Below are positions 1 to 6,878 of a DNA stretch of 9,531 bases, piece after piece (position 1 is the stretch's first letter; each line of letters starts with the position of its first letter). This stretch comes from CALCKU01 sp964534845 (lineage in GTDB: Bacteria > Pseudomonadota > Alphaproteobacteria > Caulobacterales > Maricaulaceae). Where the stretch lies: the NCBI GenBank assembly GCA_964534845.1, contig CAZHPV010000084.1, positions 1 through 9,531 of the forward strand, given 5' to 3'. The translations under genes were made by a program, and so were the position numbers. The notes under the pieces were generated by a model. It made no database searches, was not told the DNA's origin, and saw nothing but the letters and a program-made list of their open reading frames with translations.

Positions 1-1
1 G

Positions 2-220
2 GAGCTGCGTGTGCTCTATGAAGAAGGAGCGCAAAGTGGCCGCATCATGAATATCGGGACCCATCCCCATGTGTCAGGTCGGGCCTATCGCATGGCGTAT
101 CTGACTAAATTCCTCGATTATGCCAAATCGCTTGAAGATGTATGGTGGTGCACACGCGAGGAATTAGCGAGTTGGTATTTGGATAATGCTCAAGATCATT
201 TTAACCAACCAGCCGAGTAA
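2..220 (+). CDS. PuuE-like polysaccharide-deacetylase-fold amidohydrolase, C-terminal part
   Basis: The 5' end lies outside the window; the frame is open from base 2 and stops at a TAA, leaving the last 72 residues. The visible part carries IGTHPHVSGRAYR followed by an amphipathic helix and a tail with VWWCTREELASWY. This matches the C-terminal His/Gly-Arg segment of PuuE-type allantoinases and related proteins, a branch of the NodB/polysaccharide-deacetylase fold that hydrolyses cyclic amides rather than N-acetylglucosamine polymers. The same segment occurs in the two minus-strand homologues in this window (LHAYLVGQPNR and LTPYVIGQPYR). Unlike one of those, this copy keeps the histidine after the small-residue strand. 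It is probably a cytoplasmic ring-opening hydrolase. The stop is six bases before the next start, so it shares the operon with the amidase downstream. The substrate cannot be read from this fragment. Confidence 0.82.
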   Translation, partial: ELRVLYEEGAQSGRIMNIGTHPHVSGRAYRMAYLTKFLDYAKSLEDVWWCTREELASWYLDNAQDHFNQPAE

Positions 221-226
221 GCTTGT

Positions 227-853
227 ATGTCCAGCCAAGATGAAAATTATGCAGGCGTCTATGATAACACTCTTGGATTTGGGGAGAGACCGGCTCTCAT
301 TTTGATCGATTTTGTCGAGGCTTATTTTCGCCAGTCTAACGAGTTATGGGCAAATCCGGGAGAGGCACTTGATAGCGCTTTACGTCTTCGCGAAATTGCT
401 CACGCCAATGACATCCCGACCATAGTAACGAATGTGGTCTATGACCCCAAAGGCATTACAGGCGGTGTGTTTTTTAAAAAGGCGAAGCCGCTGCGCAATT
501 TTGTGCCGAACGCTCCTGCGAATGGTTGGCCCTCGGGACTTGTGCCAAATGACAAAGACATATTGCTAAGCAAACAATATCCGAGTGCATTTTTTGGCAC
601 GTCGTTGTCATCCACCCTGACAGCCTTGGGGGTGGATACTTTGATTATTACCGGCCTAACCACATCAGGCTGCGTCCGCGCGACATGCGTGGATACCTGT
701 TCTTATGGGTTTCGGCCTATCATTGTTGCCGAAGCTTGCGCGGATCGTCACGCAGATCCACATAATGCAAACCTATTTGATATGAATGCTAAATATGGTG
801 ATGTGGTTTCAGAGCAGGATGCAGAAACCTATCTTCGTAATTTCGCTTCATAG
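227..853 (+). CDS. Isochorismatase-family cysteine amidase (N-carbamoylsarcosine amidase / maleamate amidase-like)
   Basis: The product is 208 residues, the usual length for this family. The catalytic triad is visible: Asp28 in LILIDFVEAYF, Lys116 in LLSKQYPSAFFGT and nucleophile Cys149 in GLTTSGCVRATCVD. The C-terminal ADRHADPHNANLFDMN stretch resembles N-carbamoylsarcosine amidohydrolase and maleamate amidohydrolase (NicF) rather than true isochorismatases or nicotinamidases. The family hydrolyses a small amide or carbamoyl group through a thioester intermediate, releasing ammonia. The gene starts six bases after a PuuE-like gene. That pairing suggests it hydrolyses the open-chain amide made by ring cleavage, which is inference. 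A paralogue lies in the minus-strand operon (7802-8497). The ATG start has only a weak Shine-Dalgarno sequence, consistent with translational coupling. The exact substrate is not determinable. Confidence 0.92.
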   Translation: MSSQDENYAGVYDNTLGFGERPALILIDFVEAYFRQSNELWANPGEALDSALRLREIAHANDIPTIVTNVVYDPKGITGGVFFKKAKPLRNFVPNAPANGWPSGLVPNDKDILLSKQYPSAFFGTSLSSTLTALGVDTLIITGLTTSGCVRATCVDTCSYGFRPIIVAEACADRHADPHNANLFDMNAKYGDVVSEQDAETYLRNFAS

Positions 854-855
854 GA
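852..855 (+). promoter_or_regulatory. Ribosome binding site for the TTG start at 863
   Basis: AGGA overlaps the stop codon of the amidase gene and sits seven bases before TTG at 863. It supports initiation at this non-ATG codon, because the N-terminal membrane segment is encoded immediately downstream and no ATG in that frame precedes it. Confidence 0.6.
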
Positions 856-862
856 TTGAGCT

Positions 863-2803
863 TTGAAACCTGTTTATAAGCGTATTTTAAAATTTACGGG
901 CTGGGGGTTTGGGCTTTTATGTGTTCTTGCTGCGATTATTGCTGCGTTTAATTTCACGCTTCTTAAAAACTTACCGAACGCTCAAAAAGGCGGGTTCGAT
1001 GTTTATTACATTGCCAATCAATCCCCATTGCAACGCGTACAAGGCCGCGATTCTAATCAGTTAAATGTGACGCCTTTGCCCGGTTCTTCTTTGCAGGCGG
1101 CACATGAAAACTGGAAGCAAACAGGCGGCAAGGCATTATTGGTTTGGCATAATGGCAATCTTGTTTATGAGGTATATGCGGAGAGCGTTTCACCTCAGCA
1201 GCGCTCTAGGTCTTTCTCGCTCCACAAATCCGTACTCGGTATCGTTGCCGCTACTATGGAGGCTGATGGATTGCTCGATCTAGACGCACCCGTTAGTGAT
1301 TATGTTGACGCCTATAAAAAAGGAGGACGTGAAAAGCTGACGATCCGGCAAATGCTTCACCATGAGCCAAGAACAGAACGCTATTCTTTTAACCCTCCAA
1401 CTCTGGATGCTCTTAACTTAATGCTCAGTCATAAGGTCGAAAAAACGGCATTGGATGCAAAGCTGGTATCAGACGAAGCCGTGTTCGATTATTCAAATGT
1501 AAAATACCAAGTTGCGGGCGCTGCGATACGGGCGGCTCTTATGCAGAAAACCTCTCAAACCTATGCTGAGTATTTATCCCAGCGTCTTTGGCAGCCCCTA
1601 GGAGCCCAACATGCTTTTCTCTGGTCCGAGACGAAGACAGGTGCACCGCGTTTTTATGCGGGGATGCAAGCCAGTCCGCGCGATTGGCTTAAGCTCGGTA
1701 TTTTAATTGCTCAAAATGACGGAACAATTATTCCGACATTGGCGGTAGACACTCTTTTACGTCCGTCGGCGCTTAATCCGAATTATGGTCTGGGTGTCTG
1801 GTTGGGAGACGCCCCTGACGGTACGCGGAGTTATGGGCCAAGCACACCAATGAAAATACCGAGTGCTGCGCCGTTTAAGGTGTCTGACACTGTGTTTTTT
1901 GACGGGTTTGGCGGGCAACGCGTTTATATATCGCAAAAAGAGAAATTAGTCATTGTGCGCATTGGTGATGTGCGTTTCGATTGGGATGATACGGCTTTGC
2001 CAAATTTGATTGCATCTGGATTGGGACTAGCCCTGCCATATTCTGATCAGACCCTAACGCTAAGTGGCAAGAATGAGCGGGATGTTCCGGTAAGATTTTT
2101 ATCACGCAACCTCTCTTGCAAAAAATGTCCTTTCGCCGTCATATCTCACGGTACATTTGCAGGCAGTCACGATTATGACGCCATTGCGCAGCCTTTGATT
2201 GAGAGAGGGTATCACGTCGCTATTCCAGTCCATCCGGACTCTAAGTCTCACCCGCTTAACACGCGTTTCTCGCCGAAAAATTACACAGCTTATCGTATAG
2301 AAGATCATCAACTCATTTTGGAGCATATCGCCCAAAACTACGGCGCGGATACCAAGTGGGTGTCTATAGGTCATTCTTTTGGGGCGGTGCCGACGGCTTA
2401 TTTCGCAGGCGCTAGTCCGGATGAAAGCCTTTTGAAGGAAAGTGCTTTGGGCCAGCCTAGCCATGCCATTACTTTGTCTCCACCGGGTATTATTCCTAAC
2501 GTGTTGACGGATGAATCCTTTGCCAAGCTTCAGAGCCCGACTCTCATTGTAACAGGGACCGAAGATATTGTACCTACCATGATTGAGGACTGGCGAGACC
2601 ATCTCGATATGTATCAAGGGGCACCGAAGGGAAAAGCAAAGGCAATTATTTTCGAGGGTCAAGATCATTATTTTAATGGCTTATATGGGCGTCCAAAAAA
2701 CCGAGCTCGGGTGCAAGCGGACGATGACTTAATTCGCTTGATCATGGCTTTCATAAACAATGAGCCCCTTGCGAGTGGGCAGGGCTATAGCGTCAAAAAA
2801 TAA
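863..2803 (+). CDS. Membrane-anchored fusion: beta-lactamase/NylB-type serine hydrolase plus alpha/beta hydrolase
   Basis: The 646-residue product has three parts. Residues 11-34 form one hydrophobic segment after a basic N-terminus, a signal anchor that would place the rest in the periplasm. Residues about 75-390 are a serine beta-lactamase-like domain, with Ser119-x-x-Lys122 in FSLHKSVLG, Tyr210-Ser-Asn212 and a GFGGQ strand at 348-352. The GFGGQ strand is typical of the esterase/6-aminohexanoate-dimer hydrolase branch rather than resistance enzymes. Residues about 420-635 are an alpha/beta hydrolase of the dienelactone-hydrolase type. It shows an oxyanion HGTFAGSHDY stretch, nucleophile Ser505 in GHSFG, Asp568 in TGTEDIVP and His602 in GQDHYFNG. 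A CKKC pair (419-422) marks the linker. Both domains look catalytically intact. Each half is usually found as a separate protein, so the fusion is notable. It may cleave an ester or amide conjugate outside the cytoplasm to release the substrate of the pathway (inference). The start is TTG, nine bases after the amidase stop. Confidence 0.88.
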   Translation: MKPVYKRILKFTGWGFGLLCVLAAIIAAFNFTLLKNLPNAQKGGFDVYYIANQSPLQRVQGRDSNQLNVTPLPGSSLQAAHENWKQTGGKALLVWHNGNLVYEVYAESVSPQQRSRSFSLHKSVLGIVAATMEADGLLDLDAPVSDYVDAYKKGGREKLTIRQMLHHEPRTERYSFNPPTLDALNLMLSHKVEKTALDAKLVSDEAVFDYSNVKYQVAGAAIRAALMQKTSQTYAEYLSQRLWQPLGAQHAFLWSETKTGAPRFYAGMQASPRDWLKLGILIAQNDGTIIPTLAVDTLLRPSALNPNYGLGVWLGDAPDGTRSYGPSTPMKIPSAAPFKVSDTVFFDGFGGQRVYISQKEKLVIVRIGDVRFDWDDTALPNLIASGLGLALPYSDQTLTLSGKNERDVPVRFLSRNLSCKKCPFAVISHGTFAGSHDYDAIAQPLIERGYHVAIPVHPDSKSHPLNTRFSPKNYTAYRIEDHQLILEHIAQNYGADTKWVSIGHSFGAVPTAYFAGASPDESLLKESALGQPSHAITLSPPGIIPNVLTDESFAKLQSPTLIVTGTEDIVPTMIEDWRDHLDMYQGAPKGKAKAIIFEGQDHYFNGLYGRPKNRARVQADDDLIRLIMAFINNEPLASGQGYSVKK

Positions 2804-2807
2804 CACT

Positions 2808-4190
2808 ATGGCCAACACACTTTTCGATAAATTATGGGACAGCCATAGCGTTAAACAGCTCTCTGGCGGTGAGCATTTAATCGCTATTGACCGCGTTTTT
2901 TTACACGAACGCACAGGTAGTATTGCCCTTAAGTCTATCGTTGAAAACGGGCGTAGGCCGCGCGCGCCCCAAACTGTGTTCTGCACAATGGATCATATTG
3001 TCTCCAATAGGGCTGTGCGAGGCCGCGATGAGGCGCGCACGCCGGGCGGGGATGTTTTCATTACGGCTACCCGCGAGGCCGCACATGAAACAGCTATTAA
3101 TTTGATCGATATTTTGGACCCAGATCAAGGTATTGTTCATGTCATTTCGCCAGAACTGGGTATTGCGCAGCCGGGTTTGACACTCGTCTGCCCGGATAGT
3201 CATACGTGTAGCCAAGGCGCATTGGGCGCTTTAGCTTGGGGTATTGGGTCAACGGACGCCGAACATGCGATTGTCACAGGCACACTGCGTGTTACCAAGC
3301 CACCGCAAATGCGCATCACTGTAAATGGACAGTTGAAAGAGGGCGTCACAGCCAAAGATTTGGCGCTGCACATTATCGCTAAATTTGGCGCATCAGGTGG
3401 AAAGCGCTGCGCCGTGGAATATACAGGTGAGGCCATACGCGCATTACCTATCGAGGCGCGCTTGACCCTGTGTAATATGGCCGTGGAATTTGCGGCTTTT
3501 ACCGCTGTGATTGCGCCCGACGAAAAGACATACAATTATTTACAGGGGCGGCAATATGTACCCGAAGGCGCAATGTGGGAGCGCGCGCTTGCCAATTGGA
3601 AGACGTTTAAAACCGATCCATATGCCAGTTTTGATTATGATTACCATATCAATGCGTCAGAGGTGAAACCCACCGTTACGTGGGGTACTTCGCCGGAACA
3701 AGCAGTATCAATTGATGCTGGCATACCTGACGGGGCGAGCGATAAAGTGCTCTCATATATGAACCTAACGGTCGGCGAACCCTTGAAATCTCTTGTGCTC
3801 GGCGGTGCTTTTATTGGTTCATGTACTAATGCCCGTCTGTCTGATTTGCGCACGGCCGCTCGCATTTTGAAGGGACGTAAAGTGGCCAAGGGCGTGACCG
3901 CAATTTGTGTGCCCGGCTCCATGGCGGTACGCCGCGCGGCTGAAGCGGAGGGACTCGATGCGATATTTAAACAAGCTGGATTTGATTGGGGCACGGCGGG
4001 TTGTGCCTTATGCTTTTATGCGGGCGGGGACACATTTGCGCCGGGTACGCGCGTTATCAGTTCGACCAATCGTAATTTTGAAGGTCGTCAAGGCCCGGGT
4101 GTGCGTACTCACCTCGCCAGCCCCGCAGTGGTCGCAGCGTCAGCTGTAGCGGGTCATATTTGCCAGCCTTCAGATTTGGGAGATATGTAA
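2808..4190 (+). CDS. LeuC-like aconitase-family hydro-lyase, large subunit
   Basis: The 460-residue product begins MANTLFDKLWDSHSV, the standard LeuC opening, so ATG 2808 is preferred over an upstream in-frame ATG at 2760 that lies inside the preceding gene. Three [4Fe-4S] ligands are present: Cys339 in IGSCTNARLSDLR, Cys399 and Cys402 in AGCALCFY. STNRNFEGRQGPG and the C-terminal RTHLASPAVVAASAVAG are conserved. The family adds water to, or removes it from, 2- or 3-substituted malates and maleates. Some blocks differ from typical biosynthetic LeuC: CTMDHIVSNRAV, GGKRCAVEY, and FYAGGD after the cluster cysteines. No leuA or leuB is nearby. With amidases, a CoA-transferase and a lyase around it, a catabolic hydratase acting on a maleate-type acid is more likely than leucine synthesis, as with maleate hydratase or dimethylmalate dehydratase; this is inference. 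It starts four bases after the upstream stop and is coupled to the small subunit. Confidence 0.9.
   Translation: MANTLFDKLWDSHSVKQLSGGEHLIAIDRVFLHERTGSIALKSIVENGRRPRAPQTVFCTMDHIVSNRAVRGRDEARTPGGDVFITATREAAHETAINLIDILDPDQGIVHVISPELGIAQPGLTLVCPDSHTCSQGALGALAWGIGSTDAEHAIVTGTLRVTKPPQMRITVNGQLKEGVTAKDLALHIIAKFGASGGKRCAVEYTGEAIRALPIEARLTLCNMAVEFAAFTAVIAPDEKTYNYLQGRQYVPEGAMWERALANWKTFKTDPYASFDYDYHINASEVKPTVTWGTSPEQAVSIDAGIPDGASDKVLSYMNLTVGEPLKSLVLGGAFIGSCTNARLSDLRTAARILKGRKVAKGVTAICVPGSMAVRRAAEAEGLDAIFKQAGFDWGTAGCALCFYAGGDTFAPGTRVISSTNRNFEGRQGPGVRTHLASPAVVAASAVAGHICQPSDLGDM
4178..4183 (+). promoter_or_regulatory. Ribosome binding site for the GTG start at 4192
   Basis: GGGAGA lies inside the end of the large-subunit gene, eight bases before GTG at 4192. 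It supports that GTG as the start of the small subunit, one base after the upstream TAA. Confidence 0.6.
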
Positions 4191-4191
4191 A

Positions 4192-4764
4192 GTGACGCCC
4201 TTTACTACGCATACAGGTATTGCTGCCCCTCTACTGCGCGATAATATCGATACTGACCAAATTATACCGTCACGCGAAATGAAAACCGTCAGCAAGACGG
4301 GACTGGCAGTTGGAATGTTTGCAGGTCAGCGTTATTTGGGGGACCGCATCCCAAACCCTGATTTTGTTCTTAATCAACCGGGGTATGCGGGTGCAGATAT
4401 TTTGCTCTCAGGTAAAAATTTTGGCTGCGGTAGCTCGCGTGAACACGCCGTTTGGGCGCTTAAAGAGTACGGGTTTCGTGCCGTAATCGCCGAAAGCTTT
4501 GGCGAAATCTTCTACAATAATTGTGTGCGTAATGGTATTTTATGTGTTGTGCTTAACAAGGCCGAGATTGCAAGTCTAGGCAAAGAGGTCATGATCGATT
4601 TGCCTGCACAAACAATCAATGGGATTAGTTTTCAGATTGGGGAGGGTGATAAAGATATGCTCGTCCTCGGATTAGATCCAATCGCATTGACCCTGCGCGA
4701 TAAAGACGAGATTGACGCGTTTTTTGCGCGTGATCAAGTGGTGCGGCCTTGGGTGCATGGGTAA
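4192..4764 (+). CDS. LeuD-like aconitase-family hydro-lyase, small subunit
   Basis: The 190-residue product is the swivelling domain that completes the active site of the LeuC-like partner. It shows NIDTDQIIPSREMK near the N-terminus, GKNFGCGSSREHAVWAL at 74-90 (the substrate-carboxylate-binding Ser-Arg loop) and AESFGEIFYNNCVRNGI. The start is GTG, one base after the large-subunit stop, so the two subunits are made together. The specificity loop after IIP reads SREMKTVSKTGL, whereas enterobacterial LeuD has a KQFLQKVTRTGFG-type loop. Substitutions in this loop are known to separate isopropylmalate, homoaconitate and other substrates in the family. The variant loop supports a substrate other than 3-isopropylmalate but does not prove it. 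It is the last gene of the plus-strand operon and ends just before a terminator-like hairpin. Confidence 0.91.
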   Translation: MTPFTTHTGIAAPLLRDNIDTDQIIPSREMKTVSKTGLAVGMFAGQRYLGDRIPNPDFVLNQPGYAGADILLSGKNFGCGSSREHAVWALKEYGFRAVIAESFGEIFYNNCVRNGILCVVLNKAEIASLGKEVMIDLPAQTINGISFQIGEGDKDMLVLGLDPIALTLRDKDEIDAFFARDQVVRPWVHG

Positions 4765-4765
4765 A

Positions 4766-4789
4766 CTAAGGGAAGCTGTATTCCCTCAG
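4766..4789. terminator. Candidate bidirectional terminator hairpin between convergent operons
   Basis: AGGGAA at 4769-4774 pairs perfectly with TTCCCT at 4781-4786 around a six-base loop. Two more pairs (C4766-G4789 and T4767-A4788) extend the stem past one mismatch. It lies two bases after the LeuD-like stop and about 27 bases beyond the CoA-transferase stop, exactly where two convergent operons must end. The T-rich tail is weak on both strands (GTGTTTTA on plus, TTAGTTTAC on minus), so efficiency is uncertain. No other element was seen in this 51-base gap. Confidence 0.5.
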
Positions 4790-4815
4790 GCCTAAAGGGT
4801 ATGTGTTTTACGGCC

Positions 4816-5976
4816 CTAGATTACGCCGTTTTCCTTTAACGTGGTTACATCTAAACCTAAACCTGCCAAAATTTCATCTGTATGCTCGCCAGATTTGGGC
4901 GGATCCATTTGCAGGCCAAATCTTTCTCCGTTCATACTAATCGGTAAAGCGGGCAGTTTGCAGCGTTCACCGTCTTCCATCTCCATATCGATCAGGCCAC
5001 CACCTGCATTAAGATGCGGGTCGTCAAACATGTCTTCGGGGCGACCTATAGGGGCGAAGGGTAGGCCAAGGGTTTCTATTTTTGCCATCAATTCGGCCTT
5101 AGTCAGCATTTTGAATGCAGCCTCGATTTGGGGTAGAAATTTATCTTTATGGATGACCCTGTCGCGGTTTTCTTTAAGATCTGGGTCGTCCAAAAGATGG
5201 GTTAGGTCAAACGCTTTGCACAAAGTACGCCATTGACCATCGGAGACAACGCCGACAAAAACCTGTTCCCCGTCTTGGGTGTCAAACAATTGATAGATTG
5301 CCCAGCTCGAAACGCGCGCCGGCATAGGGGCAGCCGGTGTTCCCGTAACAGCCTTTTGTGCCATGTGCTGGCCGACTAAGAATACGGTGGTCTCAAACAA
5401 GGCTGCGCTGATATGTTGGCCTTTTCCCGTCATGTGACGTTCGTTTAGCGCCGCTAAAATACCCATAGCGCCGAACATGCCGCCGGTTACATCAATCACC
5501 GATGCGCCTGCGCGCAAAGGGTTCCCCGGAGGCCCGGTCATATAGGCGAGGCCGCCCATCATTTGCGTGACCTCGTCCAGTGCGGTGCGGTGAGAATAGG
5601 GTCCGTCGAGAAACCCTTTCTCAGAGCAATAAATCAGGGCTGGGTTAAGTGTGCTGAGCGCGTCATAGCCAAAGCCCAATTTATCCAACGCGCCGGGACG
5701 GAAGTTTTCGATAAAGACATCGGCATTTTTAATGAGCTTGAGTATGGCCGCTTTGCCGGCTTCGGATTTTAAATTGATGCAAAGCGATTTTTTATTGCGG
5801 TTATACATAGGAAAATATCCCGCACCTGCTCCGCGTAGGCGGCGGGTTTTATCCCCGCCAAGAGGCTCAACCTTAATGACCTCGGCCCCCATATCGGCCA
5901 GCATAAGGCCCGCGCAGGGTCCCATAACCATGTGTGAAAATTCGATGACTTTAACGCCAGCAAGAGGAGCAGTCAT
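4816..5976 (-). CDS. Class III CoA-transferase (CaiB/BaiF family)
   Basis: The 386-residue product is near the normal length of the family. The N-terminal PLAGVKVIEFSHMVMGPCAG and the Rossmann-type block AEVIKVEPLGGDKTR are diagnostic. The catalytic Asp, which forms the glutamyl/aspartyl-CoA anhydride intermediate in formyl-CoA transferase, corresponds to Asp162 in GASVIDVTGGMFGAMG. NRNKKSLCINLKSEAGK and FIENFRPGALDKLGFGYD are also conserved. It moves CoA from a donor such as succinyl- or acetyl-CoA to a carboxylic acid in the cytoplasm. Relatives act on oxalate, carnitine, citramalate, itaconate and aromatic acids, so sequence alone does not fix the acceptor. It is the last gene of the minus-strand operon: its ATG overlaps the TGA of the upstream PuuE-like gene (ATGA), and AAGG lies seven bases before the start. 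Next to a hydro-lyase and an HMG-CoA-lyase-like gene, a malate-type acid is the likely acceptor (inference). Confidence 0.93.
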   Translation of the reverse strand: MTAPLAGVKVIEFSHMVMGPCAGLMLADMGAEVIKVEPLGGDKTRRLRGAGAGYFPMYNRNKKSLCINLKSEAGKAAILKLIKNADVFIENFRPGALDKLGFGYDALSTLNPALIYCSEKGFLDGPYSHRTALDEVTQMMGGLAYMTGPPGNPLRAGASVIDVTGGMFGAMGILAALNERHMTGKGQHISAALFETTVFLVGQHMAQKAVTGTPAAPMPARVSSWAIYQLFDTQDGEQVFVGVVSDGQWRTLCKAFDLTHLLDDPDLKENRDRVIHKDKFLPQIEAAFKMLTKAELMAKIETLGLPFAPIGRPEDMFDDPHLNAGGGLIDMEMEDGERCKLPALPISMNGERFGLQMDPPKSGEHTDEILAGLGLDVTTLKENGVI

Positions 5977-6878
5977 GAGAGTGCCTTGAAGTCAGCAAGG
6001 ATTTGGCTTGGTGTGAGGACGTTTACATCTGCCGCGTTCACCAGCATAGAGAGCATGTCCCGAAGCGCCCAAATCCGGTATGGTTGCCCAATGACATACG
6101 GTGTTAAAGTCAGTCCCAACATTTGCCCTCCAAAACGTTTATGTTCTTTGCGCAGTAAGGCAACTGAATCTGTGATCTGTTGCAGCCAGGCTTCTTCACT
6201 CTGGCGACGCGTATGAAGCAGGGTGAAATCAGAAAGTTCATAGCTATTCGGGAGCGCGGTAATTTTGCCATTATCGGTTTTCATTGTCACAGGCACTTGA
6301 TCCATTTCCCAGTCCATATGGTAGTCAAGTCCGGCTTTGGCGAGCAAGGCGGCTGTGTGTGAGCTTTGGTTTCGGGCAGGGGAAAGCCAGCCTGTCGGCG
6401 GACTGTCAAATTGATCCAAGGCGTGTTTAATCACAGTGCTTTCCTCGGCTTGGCTAAGCCTTTCATGGTGTATGTGATCTGTAGATATGCCGTGAGCGAT
6501 GATCTCATGACCCGCGTCACAAATGGCCTTGATTAAGGGGGGGTAACGGCGGGCGACTTCACTGTTGATTGCAAAACCTGCTTTCAGTCCTTGGGCCTTA
6601 AGCGCGTTTAAAATACGAAAAATACCCACCCTATTTCCGTAGTCGCGCACTGTAAAATGCCTTAAGTCCGGATAGGGTGTTGCCATCGATCCGGGATGTT
6701 TAAAGGGAACACCTGATGGGTTGAGCGGAAAAAATTCAACCGGAATTATCAATGCGACTAAAACTTTGGCGCTGTCTTTCCACTTTATTTTCTCGCGCGT
6801 TGTACTGAGACGCCAATCGTAGAAATCGTGGTCTTGTCCATAGCGGCGCTTGGGATAGTCGAAATAAGCTTTATTCAT
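5973..6878 (-). CDS. PuuE-like polysaccharide-deacetylase-fold protein lacking a conserved histidine
   Basis: The 301-residue product is homologous along its length to the preceding gene: RDYGNRVGIFRIL against RDFGNRVGHLRLM, EIIAHGISTD against EFFSHGIYNT. Glu48 and His129 of the active-site region are retained. In the C-terminal motif, however, the sequence is GLTLTPYVIGQP, with Thr259 where the other two family members in this window have His (PLHAYLVGQP, GTHPHVSGRA). The product may therefore be altered in chemistry or serve as a partner subunit; an extra cluster of histidines follows His129 (DHIHHER). ATG 6878 is chosen over an upstream in-frame start at 6995, because AGGA lies seven bases before it and the longer form would sit inside the upstream gene. 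It overlaps the upstream stop by eight bases and the downstream CoA-transferase start by four. It is cytoplasmic, with no signal peptide. The substrate is unknown; cyclic amide hydrolysis is inferred from the family. Confidence 0.85.
   Translation of the reverse strand: MNKAYFDYPKRRYGQDHDFYDWRLSTTREKIKWKDSAKVLVALIIPVEFFPLNPSGVPFKHPGSMATPYPDLRHFTVRDYGNRVGIFRILNALKAQGLKAGFAINSEVARRYPPLIKAICDAGHEIIAHGISTDHIHHERLSQAEESTVIKHALDQFDSPPTGWLSPARNQSSHTAALLAKAGLDYHMDWEMDQVPVTMKTDNGKITALPNSYELSDFTLLHTRRQSEEAWLQQITDSVALLRKEHKRFGGQMLGLTLTPYVIGQPYRIWALRDMLSMLVNAADVNVLTPSQILADFKALS

Noticed and set aside
2102..2668. 188-codon minus-strand open frame inside the fusion hydrolase
   Set aside because: It is the antisense of a well-supported alpha/beta hydrolase domain; its translation is basic, low in recognisable motifs and has no neighbouring gene context.
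863..2803. Beta-lactam resistance function for the beta-lactamase-like domain
   Set aside because: The GFGGQ strand and NylB/esterase-like pattern, with the fusion to an alpha/beta hydrolase, fit an esterase or amide hydrolase better than a resistance enzyme.
2760..2807. In-frame ATG at 2760 upstream of the LeuC-like gene
   Set aside because: It lies inside the end of the fusion hydrolase gene, and the encoded 16 residues are not LeuC-like; MANTLFDKLWDSH at 2808 is the family's usual start.
2808..4764. Naming the pair leuC and leuD and assigning leucine biosynthesis
   Set aside because: Family membership is clear, but variant specificity loops and a catabolic neighbourhood make the biosynthetic role unsupported.
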